DNA from: Roseiarcus sp963709655
GTDB lineage: Bacteria > Pseudomonadota > Alphaproteobacteria > Rhizobiales > Beijerinckiaceae
Assembly (NCBI GenBank): GCA_963709655.1
Contig: CAVPXF010000039.1
Span: 310,001-374,000, forward strand
DNA length: 64,000 bases
Direction: 5' to 3'
Below are positions 28,812 to 37,926 of the stretch, piece after piece. The position numbers were made by a program, and so were the translations under genes. How positions within the stretch are numbered: the first letter of the stretch is position 1; every line of letters starts with the position of its first letter. The notes beneath the pieces are model-generated. The model had not been told where the DNA came from and did not search any database. It saw only the letters and a list, made by a program, of their open reading frames with translations.

Positions 28812-29771
28812 ATGCGCGTCTTCTCCGCCGAGGACATCGACAGGACGCTCGACTTTGCCGCACTGATCGACGAGATCGCCGAGGCGATGCGCGGGGGATT
28901 CTATGCGCCGCATCGCCATCACCACCCGATCGAGCGCGCCGGCGAGCCGCAGGCGACCCACCTGCTGATGCCCGCCTGGACCGAAAGCGCCTCGCGCGCC
29001 GGTCGCTATCTTGGAGTTAAGGTGGTCAATGTGTTCCCGGGCAATTCGGCCCGCGGCATTCCGGCGGTTCAGGGCCTCTATGTCCTCCAGTCCGGACGCA
29101 CCGGCGAGACGCTCGCAGCGATCGACGGAACGCGCCTTACGCACTGGCGCACCGCGGCCGCTTCGGCGCTTGCTGCGCGCCATCTCGCGCGGGCCGACGC
29201 AAAGCGCCTGCTCATCATCGGCGCAGGCGCGCTCGCGCCCTTCCTGGCGCGCGCGCATGCGAGCGTGCGTCGATACGATGAGATCGCGGTGTGGAACCGC
29301 CGTCCGGAAGGCGCGCGGAAACTTGCGGCGAGCCTCGCCGACATCGGCCTTCCTGCCCAGCCAGCCGAGGACCTTGAAGCCGCAGTCGCCGAGGCCGATG
29401 TGATCTCTTGCGCGACGCTTGCGACCGAGCCGCTGATCGCCGGCCGCTGGCTCAAGCCCGGGCAGCATCTCGACCTCGTCGGCGCGTTCAATCTGTCGAT
29501 GCGCGAGGCCGACGACGAGGCGCTGCGCCGCGCCTGCATTTATGTCGACACCGACGCCGCGCTCGTCGAAGGCGGCGACGTGGCGATCGGCATATTAAAC
29601 GGGGTGATCGACCGCTCGGCCGTCGTCGCCGACCTCCCGGCGCTTTGCCGCGGCGCGCCCGGCCGCAGAAACGCGCAGGAGATCACCTTGTTCAAGTCGG
29701 TCGGCGCGGCGATCGAGGACCTCGCGGCGGCAATCCTCGTCTGGCGCAAGGCTGGCGGCGCGGAGCCGTGA
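28812..29771 (+). CDS. Ornithine cyclodeaminase/mu-crystallin family protein
   Basis: The 319-residue protein shows the family order: an N-terminal FSAEDIDRTL and YLGVKVVNVFPGN segment (substrate-binding Lys), the HWRTAAASALAARHL stretch, a Rossmann motif LLIIGAGALAPFLARAHA, and a C-terminal VDTDAALVEGGDV. Members deaminate ornithine to proline or reduce cyclic imino acids. Which of these applies is open. The ATG at 28812 lies just behind lapA, so co-transcription with ihfB-lapA is likely. No Shine-Dalgarno sequence is obvious. Confidence 0.8.
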   Translation: MRVFSAEDIDRTLDFAALIDEIAEAMRGGFYAPHRHHHPIERAGEPQATHLLMPAWTESASRAGRYLGVKVVNVFPGNSARGIPAVQGLYVLQSGRTGETLAAIDGTRLTHWRTAAASALAARHLARADAKRLLIIGAGALAPFLARAHASVRRYDEIAVWNRRPEGARKLAASLADIGLPAQPAEDLEAAVAEADVISCATLATEPLIAGRWLKPGQHLDLVGAFNLSMREADDEALRRACIYVDTDAALVEGGDVAIGILNGVIDRSAVVADLPALCRGAPGRRNAQEITLFKSVGAAIEDLAAAILVWRKAGGAEP

Positions 29772-29839
29772 ATGGTCCCACTCTGGCCCGGCTCGCCGTA
29801 GCGCGATGAAATCGGCCGGCGGAGGGTTGACCGCGCCTT

Positions 29840-30062
29840 ACCTTGAGACCAACCGCCGAACCAATGGTCAACCGAGAGCGGCCCCGGCCCAAGCGCAAGA
29901 ATGGCGATTGCGAGCGCCGCCAATGGCCAGTGAAAGTTCTGCCAAGCCGTCAGGGACGACGAACTGGATCGCGCCGGTCATGACCAGAAGATCGAGCGCG
30001 TTGAAAGCGGGTCGCGAGGCCGATCGCGAACAGGGCGGAAATACAGCCGCCGCAGCGGCCGG
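29840..30062 (-). pseudogene. Decayed C-terminal piece of a DoxX-type membrane protein
   Basis: Reading the minus strand gives fragments of the DoxX C-terminus in three frames in the right order: LFAIGLATRF, then FNALDLLVMTGAIQFVVPDG, then WQNFHWPLAALAIAIL and ALGPGPLSVDHWFGG. At least two frameshifts are needed and the N-terminal half is absent, because the next gene begins immediately upstream. It is read as a relic, not an expressed gene. Confidence 0.5.
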
Positions 30063-30073
30063 GCGGCGCGAGG

Positions 30074-30676
30074 TCACAGTTCCTGACCGGCGATATCGGC
30101 CTTCAGCCTGTCGACCGCCTCCTGGACGGTCTTCCAGTGCGGCGCGATCGACAGCGCCCGCTCATAGACCTCGAGCGCCTCCTTCTTTTTGTCGCGCAAC
30201 TCGAGGATGCTCGCCATCCCCATCAGCGCGCCGAGGTGGCGCGGCTCGCGTTTCAGGGTTTCGGCGATGTCGGCCATCGAGCCGTCGTAGTCGTCGTCGA
30301 GATAGCGGAGCGTGGCGCGCGCGTTCCACGCTTCCGCGCGGTCTGGGATGAACACGACGGCGGCGTCGAGGATGCGCTCGGCGTCGTCGTAGTCCCGAGC
30401 GACGATGGCCTTGTGCGCCCGCTCGAGCAGCAGGTCGCCGGTGTCGGAACCCGTCCGCGCGTAGGACGCAAGCAGAAGACCGACAAGAGCCTCCGTCTCG
30501 TCGGCGTCCGTGGACGCCGCGAGCCGCGCGTAGATTTCCGCTCGAAGATCGGCGGTCGATTTCGGCGCGGGCTTCTCAGCCTGCCGGTCATCGGGCTTGG
30601 CCGGTTCCGCCGCGCAGGCCGCGCCTGCGGCCGACACCGCCAGCGCGCCAGCCAGCGCCATGGAAACAAACTTCAT
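30074..30676 (-). CDS. Exported tetratricopeptide-repeat protein
   Basis: The 200-residue protein has a signal peptide (ALAGALAVSAAGAACA, cleavage probably before AEPAK) and three TPR-like helical pairs, including AHKAIVARDYDDAERILDAAV, AWNARATLRYLDDDYDGSM and KKEALEVYERALSIAPHWK. Such proteins are periplasmic assembly or binding scaffolds; the partner is unknown. The ATG at 30676 fits the signal peptide. It precedes the DoxX relic. Confidence 0.75.
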   Translation of the reverse strand: MKFVSMALAGALAVSAAGAACAAEPAKPDDRQAEKPAPKSTADLRAEIYARLAASTDADETEALVGLLLASYARTGSDTGDLLLERAHKAIVARDYDDAERILDAAVVFIPDRAEAWNARATLRYLDDDYDGSMADIAETLKREPRHLGALMGMASILELRDKKKEALEVYERALSIAPHWKTVQEAVDRLKADIAGQEL

Positions 30677-30727
30677 GGGGCGAGAGTATCGCGCTCCATG
30701 GACCACGTCAAAGCGTTCGGACCGCCG

Positions 30728-30853
30728 TCAGCCCTGCCGCGCCTTGAAGCGCTTCTGCGTCTTGTTGATGATGTAGACGCGGCCCTTGCGGCGCACGAGG
30801 CGGTTGTCCCGATGACGATTGCGCAGGGACTTGAGTGAGTTACGGACTTTCAC
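30728..30853 (-). CDS. rpmJ: 50S ribosomal protein L36
   Basis: A 41-residue frame with a GTG start reads KVRNSLKSLRNRHRDNRLV, then RRKGRVYIINKTQKRFKARQG. This is the alphaproteobacterial zinc-free form of L36, in which the zinc-binding Cys/His residues are missing. It binds 23S rRNA late in 50S assembly. The start is GTG because the upstream codons are out of family. The gene lies alone, not in a ribosomal operon, as is usual in Rhizobiales. Confidence 0.95.
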   Translation of the reverse strand: MKVRNSLKSLRNRHRDNRLVRRKGRVYIINKTQKRFKARQG

Positions 30854-30994
30854 GGCGATCACCAATGGTTCTTCCCGCGGGGAAAAGACCCACGGCGCAG
30901 GAATTCGGAGGCGGTCCTATGCCTCAAAGCGCGGCGCTGATCAAGTCCCGGCGGCCCGGTTTGCGGGAAAAGCCGTTGGGCAGTCCAGCGTTCC

Positions 30995-31735
30995 TCATCC
31001 CGGCGGCCTTTCCGAAACGAGCACGCCGGTGCGGACTTCGCCGTTGGTCAATTCATAGCTTCCCGTGAACTCGGCTGCGCCGAACGCGGCGTCGAAAGGC
31101 GTCGCCAGACGGATCGCGAAGCGTCGTCCGCCGGGATCGATGTGGACGACCTCGCAGTCGAGATGATCGAAATACCGCCGGGACGAAGGATAGACCGCCT
31201 TGAACAGACTCTCTTTGGCTGAAAAGATCAACGTCAGGCTTTCCAGCCGGTTCAGGCCTGCGGCCTCCGACACCCGGCGCGTTTCATCCTCCGAAGCGAC
31301 GAGCCGAGCCACTTCGTCGGCAGCCTCCCGACTTATGGTGGGCTCGACGTCGACGCCGAGCCCGCGCGCGACGCCGGCCGGCGCCACGGCGGCGGTGGCG
31401 AAAGCGTCGGTGTGGGAAATCGACCCGACCAGGCCCTCCGGCCATACCGGGCAGCCGTCGGAGTCTCGTGGCAACGCGCCGCCGTTGGATATCGATCCGA
31501 GCCTTTCGATCGCCTCCCGTGCGCAAAAGCGGCCCGCGAGAAACTGGATCTTCCGTTTCGGGACGGCGCATTCGAGCGCAGCGGGAAGGAAAAGACCCGC
31601 AGCGCCCAGCGCCGGATCCGCGTCCTTGGGGATGATCACGCTATATTGCGAGACGAACGGCGGGAAGACGTGCGGATCGCGCGCTCTCGGGAACATCGGG
31701 GTCACGTCCGCCACCATAGCCGCCCGCCGGTTCAT
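30995..31735 (-). CDS. 4'-phosphopantetheinyl transferase (Sfp/EntD type)
   Basis: The 246-residue protein carries the two magnesium/CoA motifs of Sfp-type transferases, GLGVDVEPTIS and SLTLIFSAKESLFKAVYP, along with the GSISHTDAFATAAVAP part that binds CoA. It attaches phosphopantetheine to a carrier-protein serine in a polyketide, peptide or fatty-acid system. No carrier protein or synthase is visible in the window. Several in-frame Met codons near the N-terminus leave the exact start open (31735 or a few codons later). Confidence 0.9.
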   Translation of the reverse strand: MNRRAAMVADVTPMFPRARDPHVFPPFVSQYSVIIPKDADPALGAAGLFLPAALECAVPKRKIQFLAGRFCAREAIERLGSISNGGALPRDSDGCPVWPEGLVGSISHTDAFATAAVAPAGVARGLGVDVEPTISREAADEVARLVASEDETRRVSEAAGLNRLESLTLIFSAKESLFKAVYPSSRRYFDHLDCEVVHIDPGGRRFAIRLATPFDAAFGAAEFTGSYELTNGEVRTGVLVSERPPG

Positions 31736-31773
31736 TGCGAAAGTTGGACACAGGCAGCGCCCCGGCCGGCCCT

Positions 31774-32223
31774 TCAGCCGACGATCAGCGTCTGCATCAG
31801 CTCGCGGTGTCCTTCCGGGATCGGAAAGGGCAGGTTGGTCTGGCGATCGACGTAGACGTGGGTGAAGCGCCCCGACGCCGCCGCGACCGGGCTGCCCGCC
31901 TTGAACACGCCGAGACGATAGCGGACTGACGTGCGCCCCAGGTGCTCGACCGCAACGCCGACCTCGGCAAGGTCCGGATAGGTCAAGCTGGAGAAATAGC
32001 GGCAGTTGGTCTCGACGACAAGGCCGACGATCGGACTCGTATTCGGATCGAGCAGTCCGGCCTCAATCAAAATCGCGTTGACCGCCGTATCGAACAGCGA
32101 ATAGTACACGACGTTGTTGAGATGGCCGTAGGCGTCGTTGTCGCTCCACCTCGTTGCAAGCGGCACAAAACGCGCAAAGGCCGTCCGGTCGGGCGGTCCT
32201 TGGCGTTCGGATTGTGGCGCCAC
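31774..32223 (-). CDS. Acyl-CoA thioesterase (4HBT hot-dog fold)
   Basis: The protein of about 149 residues has the hot-dog signature ATRWSDNDAYGHLNNVVYYSLFD, with the catalytic Asp in the WSDND segment, and a later RYRLGVFKAGSPVAAASG strand region. It hydrolyses acyl-CoA esters in the cytoplasm. The start is uncertain: a GTG at 32223, or a TTG at 32235 that overlaps the bioY stop. Translation is probably coupled to bioY. It could release the CoA product of a catabolic route, but nothing links it to one. Confidence 0.75.
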   Translation of the reverse strand: MAPQSERQGPPDRTAFARFVPLATRWSDNDAYGHLNNVVYYSLFDTAVNAILIEAGLLDPNTSPIVGLVVETNCRYFSSLTYPDLAEVGVAVEHLGRTSVRYRLGVFKAGSPVAAASGRFTHVYVDRQTNLPFPIPEGHRELMQTLIVG

Positions 32224-32231
32224 TGGCTGGC

Positions 32232-32819
32232 TCAAGCGTCGCGCAGCCGAGCGACCCCGCCCCAGGCTGCGCTGACCAGCGCGACGGCGAGCAGGGTCTT
32301 GACGACCGTCGCCAGGGCGAAGGGCGCGACGCCGAAGGCGAAGGCCTTGTCGGGTCCGACGAGCATGGCCAGCCAGGCGAAGCCGAACGCGAAAATCACG
32401 GCGTGGCCGATCGTCATTGCCGTGAGGAGCCGCAACCAGGAGCGGTCCCAGCCGCGCTCGGCGAGGAAGCCGATCAGCGCGGCTGCGGCAAGGAACCCGG
32501 CGAGGTAGCCGCCGGTCGGCCCGGCCATATAGGCCGGGCCGGCAAAGGCGCCGGCGAAGACCGGGGCGCCGAAAAGGCCCGCGACGAGATAGAGCGCCAC
32601 GGCTGCGGCGCCGAGCCGCGCGCCGTATGCGGCCGCGAGCGCCAGCACGACGAGCGTTTGCAGGGTCATTGGCACGGGATAGAAGGGGACCTGGACCTTG
32701 GCCGAGACGGCGAGCGCCAGCGCGCCCCCGAATACCAGGGCCCCATCGCGCGCCAGCCGGGCGCTTCGGCGGGCGGGCCACAAAGTGGCGACAAGCGTGG
32801 CGTCGAGGACGGCGGTCAT
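32232..32819 (-). CDS. bioY: Biotin ECF transporter S component BioY
   Basis: The 195-residue membrane protein has about six helices and the BioY hallmarks KVQVPFYPVPMTLQTLVVL and PAYMAGPTGGYLAGFL. It captures biotin in the membrane, alone or with the general ECF module, whose genes are not here. GGAGA precedes the ATG at 32819. The biotin-dependent carboxylase of the 1-10 kb operon is one consumer of its cargo. Confidence 0.95.
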   Translation of the reverse strand: MTAVLDATLVATLWPARRSARLARDGALVFGGALALAVSAKVQVPFYPVPMTLQTLVVLALAAAYGARLGAAAVALYLVAGLFGAPVFAGAFAGPAYMAGPTGGYLAGFLAAAALIGFLAERGWDRSWLRLLTAMTIGHAVIFAFGFAWLAMLVGPDKAFAFGVAPFALATVVKTLLAVALVSAAWGGVARLRDA

Positions 32820-32921
32820 GGGGTCTCCAAGGGCTTCACGAGCGATCGCCTTCGCGTCTTATCCGCGGCGGGATATCATGACAAGGCGATCGTACGTCGC
32901 AGGGCGGAAGGAACCGAGCGC

Positions 32922-33837
32922 ATGGCCGAGGACAAGGAACCCGAGCTTTTCGCCGATCCGCGGCAGGCGCCGCCGCGCGACGTCACTCGGCTTTCGCCGC
33001 TCGTCCGCCGGCTGATCGCGCCGAACGCGTCGCCCTTCACCTTTACCGGCACTTGCACCTATATTTTGGGTCGTGGCGCAGTCGCTATCCTGGACCCGGG
33101 CCCCGGCGACGAAGATCATCTCTCCGCGATCCTTGCGGCGGTCGAGGGCGAGACGGTCGAGACGATCCTCGTCACGCACACCCACCGCGACCACAGCGTC
33201 CTCGCAGGCCGGCTCAAACAGGCGACTGGCGCCCGCATCGTCGGCGCGGCGCGGTTCGAACCGAATGAGGGCGCGGCCGGCGGGCTCGAACTCGTCGCAC
33301 GATCTCGCCTACGCGCCCGACGCGGTTCTGTCGGACGGCGAGCGCTTCGAGGGGCGCGCGTTTACCCTGGAGGCCGTCGCGACCCCCGGCCACTGCTCCA
33401 ACCACCTCTGCTTCGCCTTGCTGGAGGAGGCGGCGCTATTCTCCGGCGACCATGTCATGGCCTGGTCGACCTCGGTCGTCGCGCCGCCGGACGGCGCCAT
33501 GCGCGCCTATATGGCCTCGCTCGACAAGGTGCGGGCGCGCGGCGAGCGCATCTACTGGCCTGGGCATGGCGGCCCGGTCGTCGAGCCGCAACGCTACGTT
33601 CGAGCGCTTGCGCATCATCGCCGCCAGCGGGAGGCGTCGATCCTTGCGGCGCTCGATGGCGGCGTGATGAGCATTCCGGAGATCGTCGCCAAAGTTTACG
33701 TCGGCCTCGATCCAAAGCTCGTCCGCGCCGCGGGACTGTCGACCCTGGCCCATCTCGAGGACCTCGTCGAGCGCGGCTTGGTGTCGGTCGAGCGTCCGCA
33801 GGGAGACGTGCGGTATCGACGGGTCCAATCGCCTTAG
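32922..33837 (+). pseudogene. Metallo-beta-lactamase-fold hydrolase gene, split by one frameshift
   Basis: The first frame, with a good start (GGAAGGA upstream of the ATG at 32922), contains the metal motif THTHRDHS and ends near 33270-33290. The second frame continues with SHDLAYAPDAVLSDGE, VATPGHCSNHLCF, SGDHVMAW, WPGHGGPVVEP, and a C-terminal winged-helix-like part. Together they match LACTB2-like hydrolases with all expected zinc ligands, so a one-base shift splits an otherwise complete gene. The substrate is unknown. It is divergent from bioY. Confidence 0.85.
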
Positions 33838-34089
33838 ATCGGATTGCGGCGGGGGCGCCCGCCGAGGTGTCGCCGCGCGCCAAGATTATGTATAATGGCG
33901 CCATGTCGACAATTCCTTGCAAAAAACAGAAGTCGGCGTTAGTCTGATCGCAATCCCCAATCGGAACCGCGCGATGTCGACCGCCATGATTCATGAGTGC
34001 GCCCAGCCTTTTCCGCCCGGCGAGGAGGTTCAGCACGGTCGACCTTCGGGTCGACGACGGCCGCCCTTTTGCCCCGTCCCGCGGGAAAG

Positions 34090-34262
34090 CGCCCCCCAAA
34101 AAATAAAATTGGCCTCGGGTCGCCTGTAACCCATTGAAAAGGCTCATTTCGGACGAGAGAATCCAAGGAATTCCAAATAAATCCAACCGCCGAAAAGCGG
34201 GAATTCGCGGAGCCCTGATGCACCGCTGCGTAGACCTGAGGAAATCCAAATTATCACACGCC
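34090..34262. repeat. Intergenic repeat element, copy 2
   Basis: The bases 34124-34168 are the exact reverse complement of 359-403 (45 of 45 positions). Outside this core the two copies share shorter blocks such as the reverse complement of TTTGGATTTCCTCAGGTCT near 34236-34254. It lies beside a truncated gene, as copy 1 lies beside a decayed toxin gene. It looks like a dispersed repeat family of unknown origin. Confidence 0.75.
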
Positions 34263-34310
34263 GGAGGGGACGAGACGGCTTGAGAGCGCAGCTTTTTCGG
34301 CGTCCCGTAT

Positions 34311-34451
34311 TTAACCCCCGCCGACGACGGGTCTTCCGCATGCATGCGCGAGCAGGATCGAAACGCCGGCGACGACGAGCGCGAATTCCGCGAGCCGCCC
34401 CGACCAGACGGTCGCGCGCGAGATGGGTTCTGCGACGATCAGGCGGCGCAA
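34311..34451 (-). pseudogene. Relic of the N-terminus of a DUF1499-like membrane protein
   Basis: From a TTG at 34451 the minus strand reads RRLIVAEPISRATVWSGRLA followed by one hydrophobic helix (ALVVAGVSILLAHA), and stops at 34311 after 46 codons. This resembles the first 45 residues of larger membrane proteins with a DUF1499 domain, and the rest is missing where repeat copy 2 begins. It follows the pilus-type gene on the same strand. The family link is from memory and moderate at best. Confidence 0.4.
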
Positions 34452-34475
34452 CGCGAAGATGCCCCGGCGAGGCGC

Positions 34476-34961
34476 CTAATTCCCCGCTCCCGACGTGCTT
34501 GCCGACACGGTCCCTCGAGCGAGCCCGTTGCGCATCGTGATTTGTGTGCCAGCCTTGTTGAATACGTCGTTGTCGTCGCCAAGCTGCACTGTCGGCATGC
34601 AATCGGGCTTGCAAGCGTAGGATACGCGCGAGGTTCCGTTCTGCAAGACCACCACCCTCTTCTCCTCCGGCACGACGCGAAGCTCTTTTTCTACGAGGAA
34701 CTTGCCGTCGCCGCTGACGGCGATCAGATTCGTCTCGCCGTAGGCGTGGGCGGTGACGATCACCTGCTCGCTGTTCTTGATCAGGGTTACGTCGGCGAAT
34801 GTCGGATTCCCAATGATGACTGTGGCGGTTTCAGGAGGCAGCGTGACGATCTTAGCCTTATCGGGATAGACCTTGATGACGTCGAGCGCCTGATCGGCCC
34901 GCGCGGGTTGCGAGCCGAAAGCGACAATGAAGGCTGCGGCCAGCCATAGGCGAGACGACAT
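34476..34961 (-). CDS. Exported pilus-assembly N-terminal domain protein (CpaC-like N domain)
   Basis: The 161-residue protein has a signal peptide (LWLAAAFIVAFGSQPARA, cleaved before DQ) and a domain like the N-terminal domain of CpaC/RcpA secretins: LDVIKVYPDKAKIVTLPPET, VIIGNPTFADVTL, VIVTAHAYGETNLIAV. No secretin barrel follows, so it is a stand-alone N-domain protein. It may assist Tad pilus or secretin assembly in the periplasm. No other pilus gene is present in the window. Confidence 0.75.
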   Translation of the reverse strand: MSSRLWLAAAFIVAFGSQPARADQALDVIKVYPDKAKIVTLPPETATVIIGNPTFADVTLIKNSEQVIVTAHAYGETNLIAVSGDGKFLVEKELRVVPEEKRVVVLQNGTSRVSYACKPDCMPTVQLGDDNDVFNKAGTQITMRNGLARGTVSASTSGAGN

Positions 34962-35045
34962 GGAAGGCTTCTCTCACGTGGAGACGTGTGTCCGATATCG
35001 CCCCCGACCGGTAAACGAAGCGTCAAGGTTTCAGGCGCCGCGCCG

Positions 35046-36872
35046 TCACGCCGTGGAAAAGATTGCAGCGCCTTCGTCTGCGGCGCCGACTTGGCCGCGG
35101 AATGCGGCGAACAATTCGCGCCCCATTCCCACGTGCGAGCGCGACAGGTCGGCTTCGGCATGGCCGCGCCGGGCCCAAACCTCCGGTTCGACCAGAACGT
35201 CGAGCCGGCCCTGGCGCGCGTCGAGCCGCACCACGTCGCCGTTGCGGATCTTGCCGATCGCGCCGCCCGCCGCCGCCTCGGGCGTCACATGGAGGGCCGA
35301 GGGCACCTTGCCCGAGGCGCCGGAGAGCCGTCCGTCGGTGACCAGCGCCACTTTGTGGCCGCGGTCCTGCAGGACGCCGAGCGGCGGCATCAGCTTGTGC
35401 AATTCCGGCATGCCGATCGCCTTCGGACCCTGGAAGCGCACGACCGCGACGAAGTCGCGATCGAGTTCACCAGCGCGGAAGGCGGCGTGCAACTCCTCCT
35501 GGCTGTGGAACACGCGGGCCGGCGCCTCGATCACATGGCGCTCGGGCGCGACGGCGGAGGTCTTGATGACCGCCCGTCCGAGCGGCCCCTCAAGGACGCG
35601 CAAGCCGCCGGTCTCTTGGAAAGGATCGGAAACGCCGCGCAGGACGCTCGCGTCGCCGGAAACGTCCGGCGCAGGACGCCAGCGAACTTCGCCCGCGCCG
35701 TTAAGATGGGGCTCGACGGCGTAGTCGGCCAGTCGCTCGCCCCAAACCGTCCGCGCGTCGGCGTGAAGCAACCCCGCTTCCGCCAACTCGCGAATGAGCA
35801 GACCCATACCGCCGGCGGCTTGAAAGTGATTCACGTCGGCTTTGCCGTTGGGATAGATGCGAGTGAGGAGCGGCGTGACCTCGGCGAGGTCGGCGAAATC
35901 CTCCCAGGCGAGCGCAATTCCCGCCGCCGCGGCCATGGCGATGAGATGGATGGTGAGGTTGGTCGAGCCGCCGGTCGCATGCAGGCCCACGACGCCATTG
36001 ACGACGGCGCGTTCGTCGATGACATGGCCGATCGGAGTGAACGCATTGCCGAGCGCGGTCAGTTCCAGCGCCCGCTTGACGCCAAGCATGGTCAGCGCAT
36101 CCCTGAGCGGCGTGTCCGGATTGACGAATGAGGCACCCGGCAGATGAAGACCCATCATCTCCATCAGCATCTGGTTGGTGTTGGCCGTGCCGTAGAATGT
36201 GCAAGTGCCCGGCGCATGGTAGGCTTTGGCTTCGGACTCGAGGAGCTCGGCGCGCGTGGCTTTGCCCTCGACGTAAAGCTGCCGGATCTTCGACTTCTCG
36301 TCGTTCGGGAGGCCGGACGGCATCGGCCCGGCGGGGAGAAATACCGCCGGAAGATGGCCGAACGATAGCGCGCCAATGAGGAGTCCCGGCACGATCTTGT
36401 CGCAGACGCCGAGATAGACCGCCGCGTCGAACATGTCGTGTGAGAGCGCGACCGCCGTCGAGAGTGCGATCACGTCGCGGGAGAAAAGCGAAAGCTCCAT
36501 GCCGGCCTCGCCCTGGGTGACGCCGTCGCACATTGCAGGAACCCCGCCGGCGACTTGCGCCGACCCGCCGACCGCGCGCGCCGCCTGCTTGATGAGGTCG
36601 GGAAACCTGGCGAACGGCTGATGAGCCGACAGCATATCGTTGTAGGCGGTGACGATCGCCAGGTTGGGGCCGTCGCCGTTGCGCAGCGCCTCCTTGTCGC
36701 CGGCGGCGCAGGCGGCGAAGCCGTGAGCGAAATTGGCGCAGCCGAGACGCTTACGCGCCGGCCGCGTGGCGACTGCGGCTTCGATCCGGTCGAGATAGGC
36801 GCGCCGCGACGCACGGCTTCGCGCTGCGATTTTCTCAGTGATCTCGCCGACGCGGGCGTTTAGCTTCGTCAT
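35046..36872 (-). CDS. edd: Phosphogluconate dehydratase
   Basis: The 608-residue iron-sulfur enzyme dehydrates 6-phosphogluconate to KDPG in the Entner-Doudoroff pathway. Characteristic parts are PNLAIVTAYNDMLSAHQP, MCDGVTQGEAGMELS (first cluster Cys), YLGVCDKIVPG (another Cys), GTCTFYGTANTNQMLMEMMG (third Cys) and TDGRLSGASGKVPSALHVTPEA. The ATG at 36872 has GGAGG upstream and gives a length close to E. coli Edd (603). The aldolase gene eda is not in the window. Confidence 0.95.
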   Translation of the reverse strand: MTKLNARVGEITEKIAARSRASRRAYLDRIEAAVATRPARKRLGCANFAHGFAACAAGDKEALRNGDGPNLAIVTAYNDMLSAHQPFARFPDLIKQAARAVGGSAQVAGGVPAMCDGVTQGEAGMELSLFSRDVIALSTAVALSHDMFDAAVYLGVCDKIVPGLLIGALSFGHLPAVFLPAGPMPSGLPNDEKSKIRQLYVEGKATRAELLESEAKAYHAPGTCTFYGTANTNQMLMEMMGLHLPGASFVNPDTPLRDALTMLGVKRALELTALGNAFTPIGHVIDERAVVNGVVGLHATGGSTNLTIHLIAMAAAAGIALAWEDFADLAEVTPLLTRIYPNGKADVNHFQAAGGMGLLIRELAEAGLLHADARTVWGERLADYAVEPHLNGAGEVRWRPAPDVSGDASVLRGVSDPFQETGGLRVLEGPLGRAVIKTSAVAPERHVIEAPARVFHSQEELHAAFRAGELDRDFVAVVRFQGPKAIGMPELHKLMPPLGVLQDRGHKVALVTDGRLSGASGKVPSALHVTPEAAAGGAIGKIRNGDVVRLDARQGRLDVLVEPEVWARRGHAEADLSRSHVGMGRELFAAFRGQVGAADEGAAIFSTA

Positions 36873-36933
36873 GCGCGCCTCCATCTCAATTGGCGTCGGG
36901 CGTCGCCACAGAAACGACTCCGCAAACCAGCCC

Positions 36934-37926
36934 TCAGTTTCCGATTGTCCCGCGAACGATCTGGGTAAATCGACCGCGTTCACCGGGCGTCAAATTGGCC
37001 GTCGCGACGTCGAGGTCCTGATCCTGCAACCCGCCGGCCTTGGCGAACGCGTTCCAGGCAGCGGCCTTCGCAAGATCGCGGCCAACCACCACGCCGTCCA
37101 CGTAAAGATGCGCCAGACGGTTCTGGGCGATCGGATTCCCTTTGGAGGCCGCAACGCGCAGAATCGCGACGGCGGCCGCCTGGTCTTTCGGCACGCCTTC
37201 GCCGTTGAACAACATGATCGCGTATTCGACCTGACCAGCAATCACGCCCGAGTCAGCGGCGCGCTTCAGCCAGCGCGCGCCCCCGGCGACGTCCTGCGGT
37301 ACGCCTCTGCCCTCGCGCAGCATGACCCCGTAGGAATAGGCGCCGTCGTCGTCGCCAGCGTTTGCTGACTTGAGAAAATACTGAGCCGCCTTCGAAAAAT
37401 CCGGCTTCCGGCCGCCCGAGGAATCAAGCGCCATGACGCCCAGATTGTAGAGGGCGGCTCCCTGGTTTTTCGCTGCGGCGCGTTCGAACTGCGCCTTCGC
37501 AGCGTCCGGATCCTTCGGCACGCCCTTTGCCCCTTGAAGCAGCAGTGCGCCAAGTTCGTAGGCGGCCTGCGGATCCCCTAGGTTGCTGGCGAGGCGAAAC
37601 CAACGTGAAGCCTCGAGATCGCTCTTTCCGACCGCTGCGCCATCGCGATAAATGACGCCAATCAGAGTCATCGCCGCGGCGTCCTGGTGATTCTCGTCCA
37701 GTCGGCGCTCGGCTTCTCGCAGCGCGAACAGGAAGTTGCCGCGCTGGTATGCGCCAAAGGCAAGGTCGGGCGTCTTGCCGTCGGCGCGAGGCGGAAGCGG
37801 AGGCGGAAGCGAAGGACGCGGCGGCTGCGCATCTGTCGGCGCCGTAACCTTTGGTCCGGCCTCCTGGGCCGACGCGCCGCCAGCGAAAATGAGCGCCGCG
37901 GCGAAAATCACAACAAGTCGCTTCAT
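36934..37926 (-). CDS. Exported SEL1-repeat protein
   Basis: The 330-residue protein has a signal peptide (LVVIFAAALIFAGGASA), a proline-rich linker and about five SEL1-like repeats, such as AAYELGALLLQGAKGVPKD, GAYSYGVMLREGRGVPQD and AQNRLAHLYVDGVVVGRD. SEL1 proteins are helical solenoids that hold complexes together, often in the envelope. The final residues, ATANLTPGERGRF, are common to alphaproteobacterial SEL1 proteins. It overlaps the ThiE-like gene by four bases. Confidence 0.8.
   Translation of the reverse strand: MKRLVVIFAAALIFAGGASAQEAGPKVTAPTDAQPPRPSLPPPLPPRADGKTPDLAFGAYQRGNFLFALREAERRLDENHQDAAAMTLIGVIYRDGAAVGKSDLEASRWFRLASNLGDPQAAYELGALLLQGAKGVPKDPDAAKAQFERAAAKNQGAALYNLGVMALDSSGGRKPDFSKAAQYFLKSANAGDDDGAYSYGVMLREGRGVPQDVAGGARWLKRAADSGVIAGQVEYAIMLFNGEGVPKDQAAAVAILRVAASKGNPIAQNRLAHLYVDGVVVGRDLAKAAAWNAFAKAGGLQDQDLDVATANLTPGERGRFTQIVRGTIGN

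Larger units (their letters stand above)
33838..34475. other. Intergenic region with repeat copy 2 and a gene relic
   Basis: This 638-base gap contains the repeat copy (34090-34262) and a short DUF1499-like relic (34311-34451) described separately. The piece from 33838 to 34089 shows no convincing gene; a GTATAATGGCGCCATG stretch near 33890 gives only a 14-codon frame. Confidence 0.5.

Noticed and set aside
32154..32921. Long plus-strand frame ahead of the metallo-beta-lactamase gene
   Set aside because: It is the antisense of bioY and the thioesterase gene; only the part from 32922 has coding character and a ribosome site.
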